From positions 1 to 53,206 of the forward strand of contig CAYWXG010000010.1 of the NCBI GenBank assembly GCA_964462445.1: DNA of 53,206 bases. Direction: 5' to 3'. Positions 25,551-35,924 of this stretch are shown in pieces. The stretch is from JAGBWK01 sp964462445 (GTDB lineage Bacteria > Bacteroidota > Bacteroidia > Bacteroidales > Muribaculaceae). The stretch's first letter is position 1. Every line of letters begins with the position of its first letter. The translations under genes and the position numbers were made by a program. Below the pieces are notes generated by a model, which was not told the DNA's origin, searched no databases, and worked only from the letters and a program-made list of their open reading frames with translations.

Positions 25551-26369
25551 ATGAGAGATATGAATCATTACCTAAAATCGTCATCGACAGGCAACTTTTT
25601 CTTGCTTGCTGGTCCATGCGTTATTGAGGGTGAACAAATGGCAATGGATATTGCCGGCGAAATAAAAACTGTAGCAGAAAAGTTGAATATTCCCTATGTG
25701 TTTAAAGGATCGTATCGAAAGGCAAATCGTTCTCGATTGGATTCTTTTACCGGTATTGGTGATATTGAAGCACTTGAAGTATTAGGAAAGGTTGGAAAAA
25801 CATATGATATTCCAACTGTTACAGATATTCATCAACCAGAAGAAGCCAATCTTGCTGCTCCGTTTGTGGATATATTACAAATTCCCGCATTCCTATGCCG
25901 ACAAACAGACTTACTTTTGGCTGCAGCACAAACCGGGAAAATGGTAAATATTAAAAAGGGGCAATTCCTCGCCCCGGGAGCAATGAAACATGCGGTGGCA
26001 AAGGTTAGAGATGCCGGTAATCATAATGTAGCGGTCACGGAGCGAGGGACAACATTTGGCTATCAAGATTTAATTGTTGATTTTAGAGGAGTTCCTGAAA
26101 TGCAAAAATTGGAATGTCCTGTAATAGTTGATGTAACACATTCATTGCAGCAACCGAATCAAACGGCAGGAGTTACGGGAGGGCGCCCCGATATGATAGA
26201 AACTATAGCACGAGCAGCAATTGCTGTAGGTGCAGATGGTCTTTTTATTGAAACTCACCCCAACCCCGCGATAGCGAAAAGCGACGGCGCTAATATGTTA
26301 CGGTTGGATTTACTTCCACAATTACTCGAAAGATTGACAGCTATTCGCCAAACAATTAATAAATTCTGA
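25551..26369 (+). CDS. kdsA: 3-deoxy-D-manno-octulosonate 8-phosphate synthase (KdsA)
   Basis: Aldolase-type TIM barrel that condenses PEP with arabinose 5-phosphate to Kdo-8-phosphate for LPS inner core. The 272-residue length is normal. FLLAGPCVIEGEQ, the PEP-binding FKGSYRKANRSR, PAFLCRQTDLL (the Cys associated with metal-dependent KdsA), VTERGTTFGY and FIETHPNPAIAKSDG are clear. A second ATG three codons in could be the real start. It is 33 bp after rsmE. Confidence 0.95.
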   Translation: MRDMNHYLKSSSTGNFFLLAGPCVIEGEQMAMDIAGEIKTVAEKLNIPYVFKGSYRKANRSRLDSFTGIGDIEALEVLGKVGKTYDIPTVTDIHQPEEANLAAPFVDILQIPAFLCRQTDLLLAAAQTGKMVNIKKGQFLAPGAMKHAVAKVRDAGNHNVAVTERGTTFGYQDLIVDFRGVPEMQKLECPVIVDVTHSLQQPNQTAGVTGGRPDMIETIARAAIAVGADGLFIETHPNPAIAKSDGANMLRLDLLPQLLERLTAIRQTINKF

Positions 26370-26379
26370 AGTTATTAAG

Positions 26380-27984
26380 ATGAAAAATTTCACGAAATTA
26401 TTCTTATCTGCATCATTATTTTTAGTGTGTTTCTCTCTTAAAGCACAATCATCTCAAACGAATAAAACTCAAGAGGTTATTAATGCGGTTGAAAAGGTTT
26501 ATAATGAATCCTTACAAGAGGATAAAACAAATTATAATGCATATTTTCGTAGAGCATATTTATATTATGGCCAAAATCAGTATCTGAGAGCATTATCGGA
26601 TATTAATAATGCTATAAAATACACGCCTGAGAATGAATCGGATATTTTATCACAAGAATATGCATTGCGTGCTAATATATATTTGATGACAGACCGCCAA
26701 GAAGAAGCATTGGCTGATATTATTAAAGCGTTGCAATATAATCCCACATCATATTCCTTGATATATCAAAAAGCTAATATTGAATATGAATTAGGCGATT
26801 ATAGTAGTGCAAAAGAGGATTATAAACGGTTAAATCGCATGAATAATCGTTCATTGGAGTCGCTTGTCGGATTGGCTCGAGTTGCTGTGAAAGAAAGCAA
26901 TTTAGGGTTGGCAAATGAATATGTTGATCAAGCAGTTGCGCTCTACCCTTCTGAGAGCGAAGCTTATTTACGAAGAGCATCAGTTCGTCAATTGATGGGC
27001 AATAATAACGGTGCTGTTGATGATATCATAATGGCTATAGCCGTAGATGATAATAGTAGTAAGGCTATTTCTGAACTCGTAAATATGGCAAATATAGACT
27101 ATAATGCCGTGATTTCGGGACTAAGTAATGCAATATCACAAGCTCCGGATGTGGGTATTTATTATTATATGCGAGCCATGATTGCACAAGCACATTATCA
27201 TTATGTGAGTGCAATATTAGATTTTAAAACAATTATAAGTAAGAAATTGTATAATTACCATGGTATAAATGCAAAACTCGCAGAATGTTATTATGCGCTA
27301 TGTGATTATACTTCAGCTCTTGATCAGATTAACATTGCGTTAGGTTTGGCGCAAAATAGCTCTTATTATGTGACGAGTTCAAAAATTTATTTGGCTTTGG
27401 GTAATAATGATATGGCAACAATGTATGCAGAACGCGCATATTCATTTGACCCAAATAGCCAAATAGCATTAAGCCAAGCCGCATTATGTGCATTGGCATC
27501 AGGTGATAATACATTAGCGTCAAATCAATTTGGTGAACTTATTATCAATAATCCTGAGAATCCGATAAATTATATTATCCGAGGGTGGATTATAGGAGAT
27601 AAAATGAATCAGAAAGCAGACGCTATGGGATTTTTAAATCGTTGTGCGACCCTTGCATATGCTGAGACTGATTTTCGGTCATATTTGGGTTTTGCACTCA
27701 ATTTAATGGAGCAAAATGAACAAGCCAGGCAATGGATTGATACGATTTTGTCAGTCAATCTTAATGATGTTGATGGCCGAATCCATTATCTTGCGGCAGC
27801 ATTGTATAGCTGGCTTGGCGATTTCGAGAAAGCATTTGATTGTATGCGACTTTCGCTTGAAAAAGGATATGCTAATCTTTATGATTGGAAGGAATATGAT
27901 GTGGCAAATTTGTCGGTTGCTCCATTGCGAAATGACGATAGGTTTGAATCAATGCTTAAAAGTTATGATTATCTTTTCAAATAA
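26380..27984 (+). CDS. Exported tetratricopeptide-repeat protein
   Basis: 534 residues: signal peptide (hydrophobic 7-20, cut near LKAQS) followed by at least ten TPR-like helix pairs covering most of the protein (for example AYFRRAYLYYGQNQYLRALS, SLIYQKANIEYELGDYSSAK, HGINAKLAECYYALCDYTS). No enzyme domain is seen. TPR proteins are binding scaffolds; the partner is unknown. It starts 10 bp after kdsA and is followed by a strong bidirectional terminator. Confidence 0.75.
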   Translation: MKNFTKLFLSASLFLVCFSLKAQSSQTNKTQEVINAVEKVYNESLQEDKTNYNAYFRRAYLYYGQNQYLRALSDINNAIKYTPENESDILSQEYALRANIYLMTDRQEEALADIIKALQYNPTSYSLIYQKANIEYELGDYSSAKEDYKRLNRMNNRSLESLVGLARVAVKESNLGLANEYVDQAVALYPSESEAYLRRASVRQLMGNNNGAVDDIIMAIAVDDNSSKAISELVNMANIDYNAVISGLSNAISQAPDVGIYYYMRAMIAQAHYHYVSAILDFKTIISKKLYNYHGINAKLAECYYALCDYTSALDQINIALGLAQNSSYYVTSSKIYLALGNNDMATMYAERAYSFDPNSQIALSQAALCALASGDNTLASNQFGELIINNPENPINYIIRGWIIGDKMNQKADAMGFLNRCATLAYAETDFRSYLGFALNLMEQNEQARQWIDTILSVNLNDVDGRIHYLAAALYSWLGDFEKAFDCMRLSLEKGYANLYDWKEYDVANLSVAPLRNDDRFESMLKSYDYLFK

Positions 27985-28007
27985 TTTTGATGATAAAGAA
28001 ATATAAT

Positions 28008-28052
28008 AAAATTATAGGGGGCAGATCATAATGATGTGCCCCCTATAATTTT
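28008..28052. terminator. Bidirectional terminator between the TPR gene and efp
   Basis: A perfect 16-bp inverted repeat, AAAATTATAGGGGGCA (28008-28023) and its complement (28037-28052), encloses a 13-base loop. A and T tracts at its base serve both strands. Confidence 0.9.
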
Positions 28053-28082
28053 ATATTGCATTAATAATCTACAAATTGCAAA

Positions 28083-28646
28083 TTATTTTACACGTTCAAC
28101 ATATGAACCATCGCGAGTATCAATGCGAACTTTGTCGCCGGTGTTGATAAACAAGGGAACTCGCACTTCTGCTCCAGTCTCAACAGTAGCAGGTTTTAGG
28201 GTATTAGTTGCAGTGTCTCCTTTTAGACCGGGTTCAGTGTATGTGACTTCAAGGACAACACTCGTTGGCATTTCGCAAGTGAGTATTTCCTCTGTAGCAG
28301 CTTGAACCATAGCTTCGCAAATGTCACCTTCTTTTAGGAATTGAACGCCATCGATACTTTCACCGGGGAGTGCTACTTGTTCGAATGTTTCGGTGTGCAT
28401 AAAGTTATACCCCATTTCATCTTTGTAGAGGTATTGATACGGTCGACGCTCAATGCGCACTTCTTCAACTTTAACACCAGAGTTCCAAGTTTTGTCAAGG
28501 ACACGTCCTGTGCGAACATTTTTCAATTTTGTTCTAACGAAAGCAGGGCCTTTACCAGGTTTAACATGAAGGAATTCTACGATGAAGAAATAGTTACCGT
28601 CGATATCGAGGCACATTCCGTTTTTAAAATCAGCAGTAGTTGCCAT
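28083..28646 (-). CDS. efp: Translation elongation factor P
   Basis: tRNA-shaped factor that rescues ribosomes stalled at polyproline. The 187 residues form three beta-barrel domains. The loop tip is HVKPGKGPAF with Lys32, the position that carries a modification in many bacteria. ERRPYQYLYKDEMGYNFM and the C-terminal GAEVRVPLFINTGDKVRIDTR segment are standard. No EpmA, EarP or other modifying gene is in the window; Lys rather than Arg rules out EarP rhamnosylation by analogy. A TAAATTTG box (28694-28687 on the minus strand) is a possible -7 element about 40 bp upstream. Confidence 0.96.
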   Translation of the reverse strand: MATTADFKNGMCLDIDGNYFFIVEFLHVKPGKGPAFVRTKLKNVRTGRVLDKTWNSGVKVEEVRIERRPYQYLYKDEMGYNFMHTETFEQVALPGESIDGVQFLKEGDICEAMVQAATEEILTCEMPTSVVLEVTYTEPGLKGDTATNTLKPATVETGAEVRVPLFINTGDKVRIDTRDGSYVERVK

Positions 28647-28918
28647 AAAATAGTATATTTTTGGTAGTTATAAAATTTCGTGAGCGCAAATTTACGAAAA
28701 TTTATTCTAATATGCATATATAAAATGCCGTTTTTTGAGGTTTTTGAAATTTATGATGTGATTTCGCAGATTTCAGTAAATATTTCATATAAAATTTATG
28801 CGTTTTTTAAATTATATTTTGTAAATTTGAGTTTTAAATTAGACGTATAGTATAATTATAAAATTACGATTTAAATGTAAATTTTAATCGTATGCTATGA
28901 ATCTGAAATTAAGGACTA

Positions 28919-31876
28919 ATGAACGAGAATGCACTAAGTCAATTATATCTGAAGGATACTGAATTTGAGCGACTTATGCAACGTCGCATTTTTAATGTCC
29001 TTCTAATTGCATCGCCCTATGATGCATTTATGATGGAAGATGACGGACGAGTTGAGGAGCAATTATATTTTGAATATGTTGCCCTTAATCTAAGTTCGCC
29101 TCCACGTGTCACTCTTGTTTCTCATATTAATGGGGCTATGACAGCGCTTTCTCAAAAGCATTACGACTTGATAATTGCAATGCCCGGAGTTGAGATTTCC
29201 GAGACTTTTATCGGTGCGAGAGTCATAAAAGAAAAGTATCCTGAGATTCCGTTTGTTGTTTTAACTCCATTTTCAAAAGAAGTATCTCGCAGATTGTCGC
29301 ATGAGGATTTTACCGGCATTGATTATGTGTTTTCTTGGTTAGGGAATGTTGAGTTATTATTGGCGATTATTAAGCTTCTTGAGGATAAGATGAATGCGGA
29401 TAACGACGTTTTAGATGTTGGTGTCCAAATGATATTACTTGTTGAAGACTCAGTAAGATTTTATTCATCTATACTCCCCCACCTCTATAAATATTTGTTG
29501 CGCCAATCAAAGATATTTTCAACTGAAGCGCTCAATGAACATGAACAAATGTTGCGAATGCGAGGCCGTCCCAAAGTGATGCTCGCGCGTAATTATGAAG
29601 AAGCGATGACGTTGTATGAGAAGTATAGCGATCAGGTAATGGGGGTAATTTCTGATGTGTCATTTATTAAAGATGGAGTAAAAGACACAATGGCAGGATT
29701 AAAACTTGCTCGTGAAATCCGTAAAAGAGACCCGTATCTTCCAATTATTATAGAGTCAACACAGAGTGAATTGCGTAACCAAGTGGGCGATTTTAATGGA
29801 ATTTTCCTTGATAAAAATTCCAAAAAGTTGCCGGTGGATTTAGGGGAAGCAATTACAAATAATTTCGGTTTTGGCGACTTTATCTTTCGCGACCCTAATA
29901 CAGGAGAGGAATTACTACGCATCAAGTCACTGAATGATATGCAAAAACATATCAAAGAAGTGCCTGCCGAGTCACTGTATAGACATGCATTAAAAAATGA
30001 TATTTCACGATGGCTTTATTCAAGAGCAATGTTCTCAATTGCAAAAATTATAAAGGCGCATCGTTTTGCCTCAATAGATGAGGCTCCGGCTGTGAAACAA
30101 TTGTTTTTTGATTTCATAGTAAAATATCGAAAGATGAAAAATCGCGGAGTTGTTGCAGTATTCCGTAAAGATAGATTTGACCATTATTCTAATTTTGCAC
30201 GTATTGGCCAAGGTTCTTTGGGCGGCAAGGGTCGTGGTTTGGCATTTATTGATTCTATAATTAAAGCTAATCCAATTTGTGATGATTTTGATGGCATAAC
30301 AATATCGATACCTCGCACCGTTGTGCTATGCACTGATATTTTCGATGAATTTATGAGTACAAATGATTTGTATTCGATAGCATTAAGTGATAGAAGTGAT
30401 GAGGAGATATTGCGCTATTTCCTACAAGCACGCTTGCCTGAACGATTGATCGAAGACTTCATGTCGCTTTTTGAAGTAGTTGAGCGACCTTTAGCCATTA
30501 GATCGTCAAGCTTATTGGAAGACTCTCATTATCAGCCGTTTGCCGGAATTTATTCAACATATATGATTCCTCATGTAGAGGATAAGTATAAAATGCTCAA
30601 ATTATTGTCGGATGCAATAAAGAGTGTTTATGCGTCGGTTTTTTATCGAGATTCAAAAGCATATATGACGGCAACATCTAATGTTATTGACCAAGAAAAA
30701 ATGGCAATAATTATACAAGAGGTTGTCGGTGAAGAAACGAATGGATATTATTTCCCATCGTTTTCAGGCGTCGGTCGTTCTCTTAACTACTACCCCATCA
30801 ATGATGAACAACCTGAAGAGGGTGTCGCAGAGATTGCAATTGGTTTAGGAAAATATATTGTAGATGGAGGATTAAGTTTGAGATTTTCACCACGTCACCC
30901 CGATAAGGTTTTACAGACCTCGGAATTAGAACTCGCATTACGTGACACACAGACGCGGTTATATGCATTAAATCTTAATGACATAAATGCAGATTTCAGC
31001 GTAGATGACGGTTTCAATATTGAAGATATGCGAGTTCAGAAATTTGCGGAAACAAATGCGTTGAAATATCTTGTTTCCACATTTGATCCTCAGGACCAAA
31101 TTATACGTGATACTGATAAAGGATTTGGACGTAAGGTAGTGACATTCGCAAATATGTTGCAACATAAGGTTTTCCCATTGGCTGAAGCAATAGATTTTAT
31201 GCTTGTCAATGGGCAAGAAAAGATGCAACGTCCGGTTGAAATAGAGTTTGCCGGTATTGTAGATCATTCAGGACAAACTAAGGGACGAATATATTGGTTG
31301 CAGATACGTCCTATTATAGATCGAAAAGAGTTAGTAGATGATTCAATTTTGGAAATACCCAATGAACAGCTTATTTTAAAGAGTAATACAGCTCTTGGAC
31401 ATGGCAATATTGAGAATGTATCAACAATAATGTACGTTCGTCCGGAGAATTTTTCATCGATGAACAATCAAAAGATAGCTGAGGAGATAGAACGTATAAA
31501 TCGGGATTTTATATCAAAACAAAAAGGATACGTTCTTATTGGCCCCGGACGTTGGGGGTCATCGGATACTGCATTGGGAATACCTGTGAAATGGCCTCAT
31601 ATATCAAATGCGAAGCTTATTGTCGAGGCATCTCTCAGCAATTATCGCATAGAACCCAGTCAAGGTACTCATTTTTTTCAAAATTTAACCTCATTTGGTG
31701 TAGGCTACTTTACAATTAATCCTTCGTCGGATGATGGCATTTATGATATAGAATATCTTAATTCGCTCCCATCTACTTATGAGAGTGATAATATTAGAAT
31801 AGTAGAATTTCCCTCCACACTCACTATCGGCATAAATGGACGTAAAGGTGTCGGTATAGTTAAAAAAAATATCTAA
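28919..31876 (+). CDS. Double receiver-domain protein with PEP synthase-type ATP-grasp domain
   Basis: 985 residues. Residues 25-165 look like a degenerate receiver domain (VLLIASPYD, IAMPGVE). Residues 168-320 are a better one: LLVEDS supplies the acidic pair, ISDVSF the phospho-acceptor Asp, IIIEST the Ser/Thr and FLDKNSKK the Lys. Residues 420-810 carry a PPDK/PEP-synthase nucleotide-binding domain: GSLGGKGRGLAF, LAIRSSSLLEDSHYQPFAG and IYWLQIRPI. The phosphohistidine swivel domain and PEP-binding TIM barrel of PEP synthase are absent. A conserved-looking C-terminal part has GPGRWGSSDTALGIPVKW and PSQGTHFFQNLTSFG. It cannot be ordinary PEP synthase; a signal-controlled kinase or phosphotransferase is inference. 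The coiled-coil gene follows 7 bp later. In the 270-bp upstream region I see only a half-match promoter (TAAATTTG). Confidence 0.8.
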   Translation: MNENALSQLYLKDTEFERLMQRRIFNVLLIASPYDAFMMEDDGRVEEQLYFEYVALNLSSPPRVTLVSHINGAMTALSQKHYDLIIAMPGVEISETFIGARVIKEKYPEIPFVVLTPFSKEVSRRLSHEDFTGIDYVFSWLGNVELLLAIIKLLEDKMNADNDVLDVGVQMILLVEDSVRFYSSILPHLYKYLLRQSKIFSTEALNEHEQMLRMRGRPKVMLARNYEEAMTLYEKYSDQVMGVISDVSFIKDGVKDTMAGLKLAREIRKRDPYLPIIIESTQSELRNQVGDFNGIFLDKNSKKLPVDLGEAITNNFGFGDFIFRDPNTGEELLRIKSLNDMQKHIKEVPAESLYRHALKNDISRWLYSRAMFSIAKIIKAHRFASIDEAPAVKQLFFDFIVKYRKMKNRGVVAVFRKDRFDHYSNFARIGQGSLGGKGRGLAFIDSIIKANPICDDFDGITISIPRTVVLCTDIFDEFMSTNDLYSIALSDRSDEEILRYFLQARLPERLIEDFMSLFEVVERPLAIRSSSLLEDSHYQPFAGIYSTYMIPHVEDKYKMLKLLSDAIKSVYASVFYRDSKAYMTATSNVIDQEKMAIIIQEVVGEETNGYYFPSFSGVGRSLNYYPINDEQPEEGVAEIAIGLGKYIVDGGLSLRFSPRHPDKVLQTSELELALRDTQTRLYALNLNDINADFSVDDGFNIEDMRVQKFAETNALKYLVSTFDPQDQIIRDTDKGFGRKVVTFANMLQHKVFPLAEAIDFMLVNGQEKMQRPVEIEFAGIVDHSGQTKGRIYWLQIRPIIDRKELVDDSILEIPNEQLILKSNTALGHGNIENVSTIMYVRPENFSSMNNQKIAEEIERINRDFISKQKGYVLIGPGRWGSSDTALGIPVKWPHISNAKLIVEASLSNYRIEPSQGTHFFQNLTSFGVGYFTINPSSDDGIYDIEYLNSLPSTYESDNIRIVEFPSTLTIGINGRKGVGIVKKNI

Positions 31877-31883
31877 AATAACC

Positions 31884-33680
31884 ATGGCTTTTTTAAACAA
31901 AATCAAATCAGTATTTGGATTTTCGAACGAAGATTACGAAATGGAAGAGAATGAGTTGTTACAACGGGACGCAACAGTTACTCCATTGTCTCATCGTCGA
32001 CAAAACTCCTCCTTGCAAGAACACTCAGATTTAAGTGAAGTAAATGATGATATAAATATACCTGAAGAGCAAAATTCTCAAGATAATCAAGGATGTCCAG
32101 AAGAAATTTTCAAAAAGGTTGTCGAGATTTTCAATGACGCTTTACCATCATTTATCGGAGATTGTCTCGACAAAGAAAAACAAGCTAAATATATTCATGA
32201 TGCACTTGATGAGTCAATGAAAGCCTATATAGCTCAATTAGATCATAATGCGAATGCTCGCATGAAAGTGAGATTGGATTATGAACAACAATCGTTGCGC
32301 AGAGAAATTGATTCGCTACGCGATAAAGCCAAACGAATTGAGGATACCAGTGCAGAGTGGCAAGAACAGAAACTTTCGGCAGAGCGTCAGAAACGTGCGT
32401 TAAGTGAGCGTGTACATGACTTAGAAAAACAGATAGCGTCGTTTCTTGCAGAAAAAGAACAATATGAGTTGGAAAATAAAAGTTTAGTTAATAAATTGCG
32501 TGCAATGTCAATTCAAGATGGAGATATGGAGACATTGCGCAATGACAATGAGGCTCTACGTCAAGAAGTTAAAGCTTTAAGAGAGAATGCTTCTCCAACT
32601 ATTGTGCCAGCCGTAGACCAGGAAACGTTGAAACGATTGGATGAGTTAAATGATAGTGTTGATGATTTATCTGCACAAAAGGAAGCACTAATACGAGAGC
32701 GTAATAATCTTGCCAATGATATTGTAGTATTGAAAAAAAAGTGTGAAATTTCAGATGCGATGCTCAATGATTTAAATCAAAAAGCATCATCGGCAAAAAT
32801 TGCGCTAAATGAAAAAGAAGTGCAATATAAAGAATTATTATCAAAATATGAACAATTGATATTAGATAATGAAGCAAATACCACTGCAGAACAGCAACTT
32901 AATGATTTAAAAGCAGAGGCTCGGCAAAAAGAAGCTGAACTTCTTATGGCTAAAGAGAATATTGAGAGTGTTAATGCTGAATTGCAGCGTGTAAATAGTG
33001 AGTTGCATAATGAATCTGTTAAGGTTCAACAGTTGACCGACGAATTGCGACAAGCTAAAGAGGCATTATCACAATCTGATAGTGTAAATAATATCTCGGA
33101 GGATGAAATTGCAAAAAACGCTCAAATTGAGCAGCTTCAAAATGAATTGGTAGTAGCAAAATCAGAATTAAAAGAAGCAAAAGAGGAAGTTGATGCTTGT
33201 CGGTCATCATTAACCGCATTTGAAGAGTCCTTAATAAAAATAGAACAGATCAATGAGTCTCGTCAAAATAAGATTATTGACCTTCAACAACAGCTAAAAG
33301 ATAGTGAAGACACTCTTGATTTGACAACAAAAAGAGTTACTGAACAAAATGCATTAATAGCGAAGCGAGAATCGGAAATTTCAACACTTAAATCTACGAT
33401 TGATCGCAATTTAAAACTTCAAGCTGAATCGGAAGCTCTTCTGCGCAAAGAGATTGAACAACTTAGGAAATCCAATGAATCATTACCTCGACAAAGACGC
33501 AAAAAAGTTACCGAAATAACTTCAATCGATGAATCGTTGGATGATACAAATTGGCTTGTTTCAACACCCCCGGAAGGGACTAACGCTCGCCCCGGTGGAG
33601 TTTCTGATTCGGAATTTGGTTATCAAGCGCCACAGCATCGTGAAGAACCAAACAATCCAGCTCAAATGTCGTTATGGTAA
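31884..33680 (+). CDS. Large coiled-coil protein, unknown function
   Basis: 598 residues with no signal peptide. Residues 1-75 are polar and probably disordered. A helical domain (GCPEEIFKKVVEIFNDALPS) covers about 70-125. A very long coiled coil runs from about 130 to 530 with clear heptads. The tail is Pro/Gly-rich and disordered, ending AQMSLW. It resembles structural or scaffold coiled-coil proteins, but no family is recognised. The 7-bp gap after the double-receiver/ATP-grasp gene suggests co-transcription and possibly a shared complex. Confidence 0.6.
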   Translation: MAFLNKIKSVFGFSNEDYEMEENELLQRDATVTPLSHRRQNSSLQEHSDLSEVNDDINIPEEQNSQDNQGCPEEIFKKVVEIFNDALPSFIGDCLDKEKQAKYIHDALDESMKAYIAQLDHNANARMKVRLDYEQQSLRREIDSLRDKAKRIEDTSAEWQEQKLSAERQKRALSERVHDLEKQIASFLAEKEQYELENKSLVNKLRAMSIQDGDMETLRNDNEALRQEVKALRENASPTIVPAVDQETLKRLDELNDSVDDLSAQKEALIRERNNLANDIVVLKKKCEISDAMLNDLNQKASSAKIALNEKEVQYKELLSKYEQLILDNEANTTAEQQLNDLKAEARQKEAELLMAKENIESVNAELQRVNSELHNESVKVQQLTDELRQAKEALSQSDSVNNISEDEIAKNAQIEQLQNELVVAKSELKEAKEEVDACRSSLTAFEESLIKIEQINESRQNKIIDLQQQLKDSEDTLDLTTKRVTEQNALIAKRESEISTLKSTIDRNLKLQAESEALLRKEIEQLRKSNESLPRQRRKKVTEITSIDESLDDTNWLVSTPPEGTNARPGGVSDSEFGYQAPQHREEPNNPAQMSLW

Positions 33681-33729
33681 TAAGTATTAATTCTAATATG
33701 TCAGGACTTTAATACATAAAAATTAAAAA

Positions 33730-35922
33730 ATGATGAGTCAAATTTTTAAAGTAATATTATCACTATCGGTTGTAGCATTACTAAATCCAGGCTACACCTT
33801 TGGTGAAAATAAAATTGTAACTGAAATTACTCCATATGTTTATCCGGGAAATAAGCCTAAAGCAGCACCGGAAATGAAGTTTATGCCAGATGGATTAACG
33901 TATCTTTCAGCATGTGATAATAATACTCGTATTGCAAAGTTTGACTTAGCAACAGGTGAGGAAATAGAAACTGTGTTTAATGCAGTGAAGACACGAGAAA
34001 CGACAATCAAGGGGTTTGAGAATTTTTCAATTAGTTCGGACGGAACAAAATTATTACTTTCATTAGATAGTGAAAAGATATATCGCCGTTCATTTAAAGC
34101 TAAATATTATGTTTTTGATATCAAGCGCAATATTCTTAGACCATTATCGACAAATCATGCGTATCAGCAGATTCCGTTATTTTCACCGGATTGTAGATCG
34201 GTAGCCTTTGTTGCCGATAATAACATATATCTTAAAAAATTAGATTATAACTCTGAAGTAGCTGTAACAACAAGTGGTATTAAAAATTCGATAATCAACG
34301 GGGCAACAGATTGGACATATGAAGAGGAGTTTTCCACTACATCTACACTTGCATGGGCACCAGATAGCGAGACCCTTTCATACATTAGTTTCGATGAGAC
34401 AAATGTGCCACTATATACAATTAACTTATATCAGGGAATATGTAATCCTAAAGATGAATATAAATTATACCCAGGTCTATTTTCGTATAAATATCCTGTA
34501 GCAGGAGAAAGTAATTCAGTTGTTGCACTTCACAGTTATGATGTTTCGACTCGTAAAACAAAAGATATAGCCCTCCCCGACCCTCTAATCGAGTATATTC
34601 CCCGAATTGATTACACGTCAAGTGCAGAACAGCTTTTGGTTACAACGTTAAATCGAGAGCAAAGCCGTATGGAAATATATAGTGTGAATCCAAAGTCAAC
34701 TGTAGTAAAATCATTTTATGTTGAAGAGTCGGATGCATGGATTTCGCCTACTACATATGAGAATATAATAGTTACACCGAAGTCAATAATATTGAATAGC
34801 GCGCGAACCGGTTATCATCATTTATATGAATATAGTTTGAATGGCGCACAATTACGCCAAATTACATCGGGTGACTACGATGTCAAACAATGTTACGGAG
34901 TTGATAAGTCCGGAAACGTGTTTTATCAATCTACAGAGTCAGGACCACTTAATCGAGTGGTAAGTAAAATAGACTTAAAGGGAAAGATAACGAATTTGTC
35001 GCCGACAACATCTTTCTCATCGGCAGTTTTTCTCTCCGGATGTGAATCTTTTGTTCTAACTATATCAGATATAGTAACACCTCCCTTTTATGCACTATAT
35101 AACTCAAAGGGGAAAAAAATTCGAGAACTTGGAAATAATTTAGGGTATAGTGCCAAATACTCGTCATTGCCGGAGAAAAAATTTATAGAAGTATCCTCTG
35201 CCGGATATACTCTAAACGGTTATGTAATAATGCCACCTAATTTTAATGAAGCAAGAAAGTATCCTGTTATTATGTGGCAATATAGTGGACCGGGGTCACA
35301 AGAAGTACTGAATCGATGGGCTATGGATTGGGAGTATTATGCTGCTAATGAGGGGTTTATTGTAGCATGTGTAGATGGTCGTGGCACAGGCAGTAGAGGA
35401 AGAGAATTTGAAACATGTGTATATAAAAATCTCGGATATTACGAAACAATAGACCAAATTAATGCAGCAAATTATATGGCATCATTGCCATATGTTGATT
35501 CAGAACGAATAGGTATCTGTGGATGGAGTTATGGCGGATATGAAACATTGATGGCAATATCCGAACATGGGAATCCGTATAAAGCAGCTGTTGCAATTGC
35601 CCCTGTTACAGATTGGCGTTATTATGATACAGTATATGCAGAACGTTACATGCAAACACCTCGCGCAAATGAAGATGGATATAATGTATCCGCACCAATA
35701 CAAAGAGCCGGCAATGTAGATTGTGAGTTATTGCTAATAAGCGGCACCGCAGATGATAATGTTCATATGGCAAATACAATGGAATATGTATCGCGACTTC
35801 AATCTGAAGGTATTTTGTGTGACATGTTGTTGTTCCCCAATATGAATCACTCAATTAATGGATGCAATGCGAGGGCTGTCGTTTATGGTAAGATGATTGA
35901 TTTCTTTAAGAAAAATCTATAA
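33730..35922 (+). CDS. S9 family dipeptidyl-peptidase IV-like protease
   Basis: A 730-residue exported serine peptidase removing N-terminal dipeptides, probably X-Pro. A signal peptide covers the first 25 residues. A beta-propeller (about 40-480) contains DWTYEEEF, whose Glu pair (about E199/E200) anchors the substrate amino terminus in DPP-IV. The alpha/beta-hydrolase domain has Ser600 in GWSYGGY, Asp675 in GTADDNVH and His707 in NMNHSI: a complete triad. Family members in Bacteroidetes act in the periplasm or envelope on peptides. It is followed after 2 bp by a membrane-protein gene. Confidence 0.9.
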   Translation: MMSQIFKVILSLSVVALLNPGYTFGENKIVTEITPYVYPGNKPKAAPEMKFMPDGLTYLSACDNNTRIAKFDLATGEEIETVFNAVKTRETTIKGFENFSISSDGTKLLLSLDSEKIYRRSFKAKYYVFDIKRNILRPLSTNHAYQQIPLFSPDCRSVAFVADNNIYLKKLDYNSEVAVTTSGIKNSIINGATDWTYEEEFSTTSTLAWAPDSETLSYISFDETNVPLYTINLYQGICNPKDEYKLYPGLFSYKYPVAGESNSVVALHSYDVSTRKTKDIALPDPLIEYIPRIDYTSSAEQLLVTTLNREQSRMEIYSVNPKSTVVKSFYVEESDAWISPTTYENIIVTPKSIILNSARTGYHHLYEYSLNGAQLRQITSGDYDVKQCYGVDKSGNVFYQSTESGPLNRVVSKIDLKGKITNLSPTTSFSSAVFLSGCESFVLTISDIVTPPFYALYNSKGKKIRELGNNLGYSAKYSSLPEKKFIEVSSAGYTLNGYVIMPPNFNEARKYPVIMWQYSGPGSQEVLNRWAMDWEYYAANEGFIVACVDGRGTGSRGREFETCVYKNLGYYETIDQINAANYMASLPYVDSERIGICGWSYGGYETLMAISEHGNPYKAAVAIAPVTDWRYYDTVYAERYMQTPRANEDGYNVSAPIQRAGNVDCELLLISGTADDNVHMANTMEYVSRLQSEGILCDMLLFPNMNHSINGCNARAVVYGKMIDFFKKNL

Positions 35923-35924
35923 TA

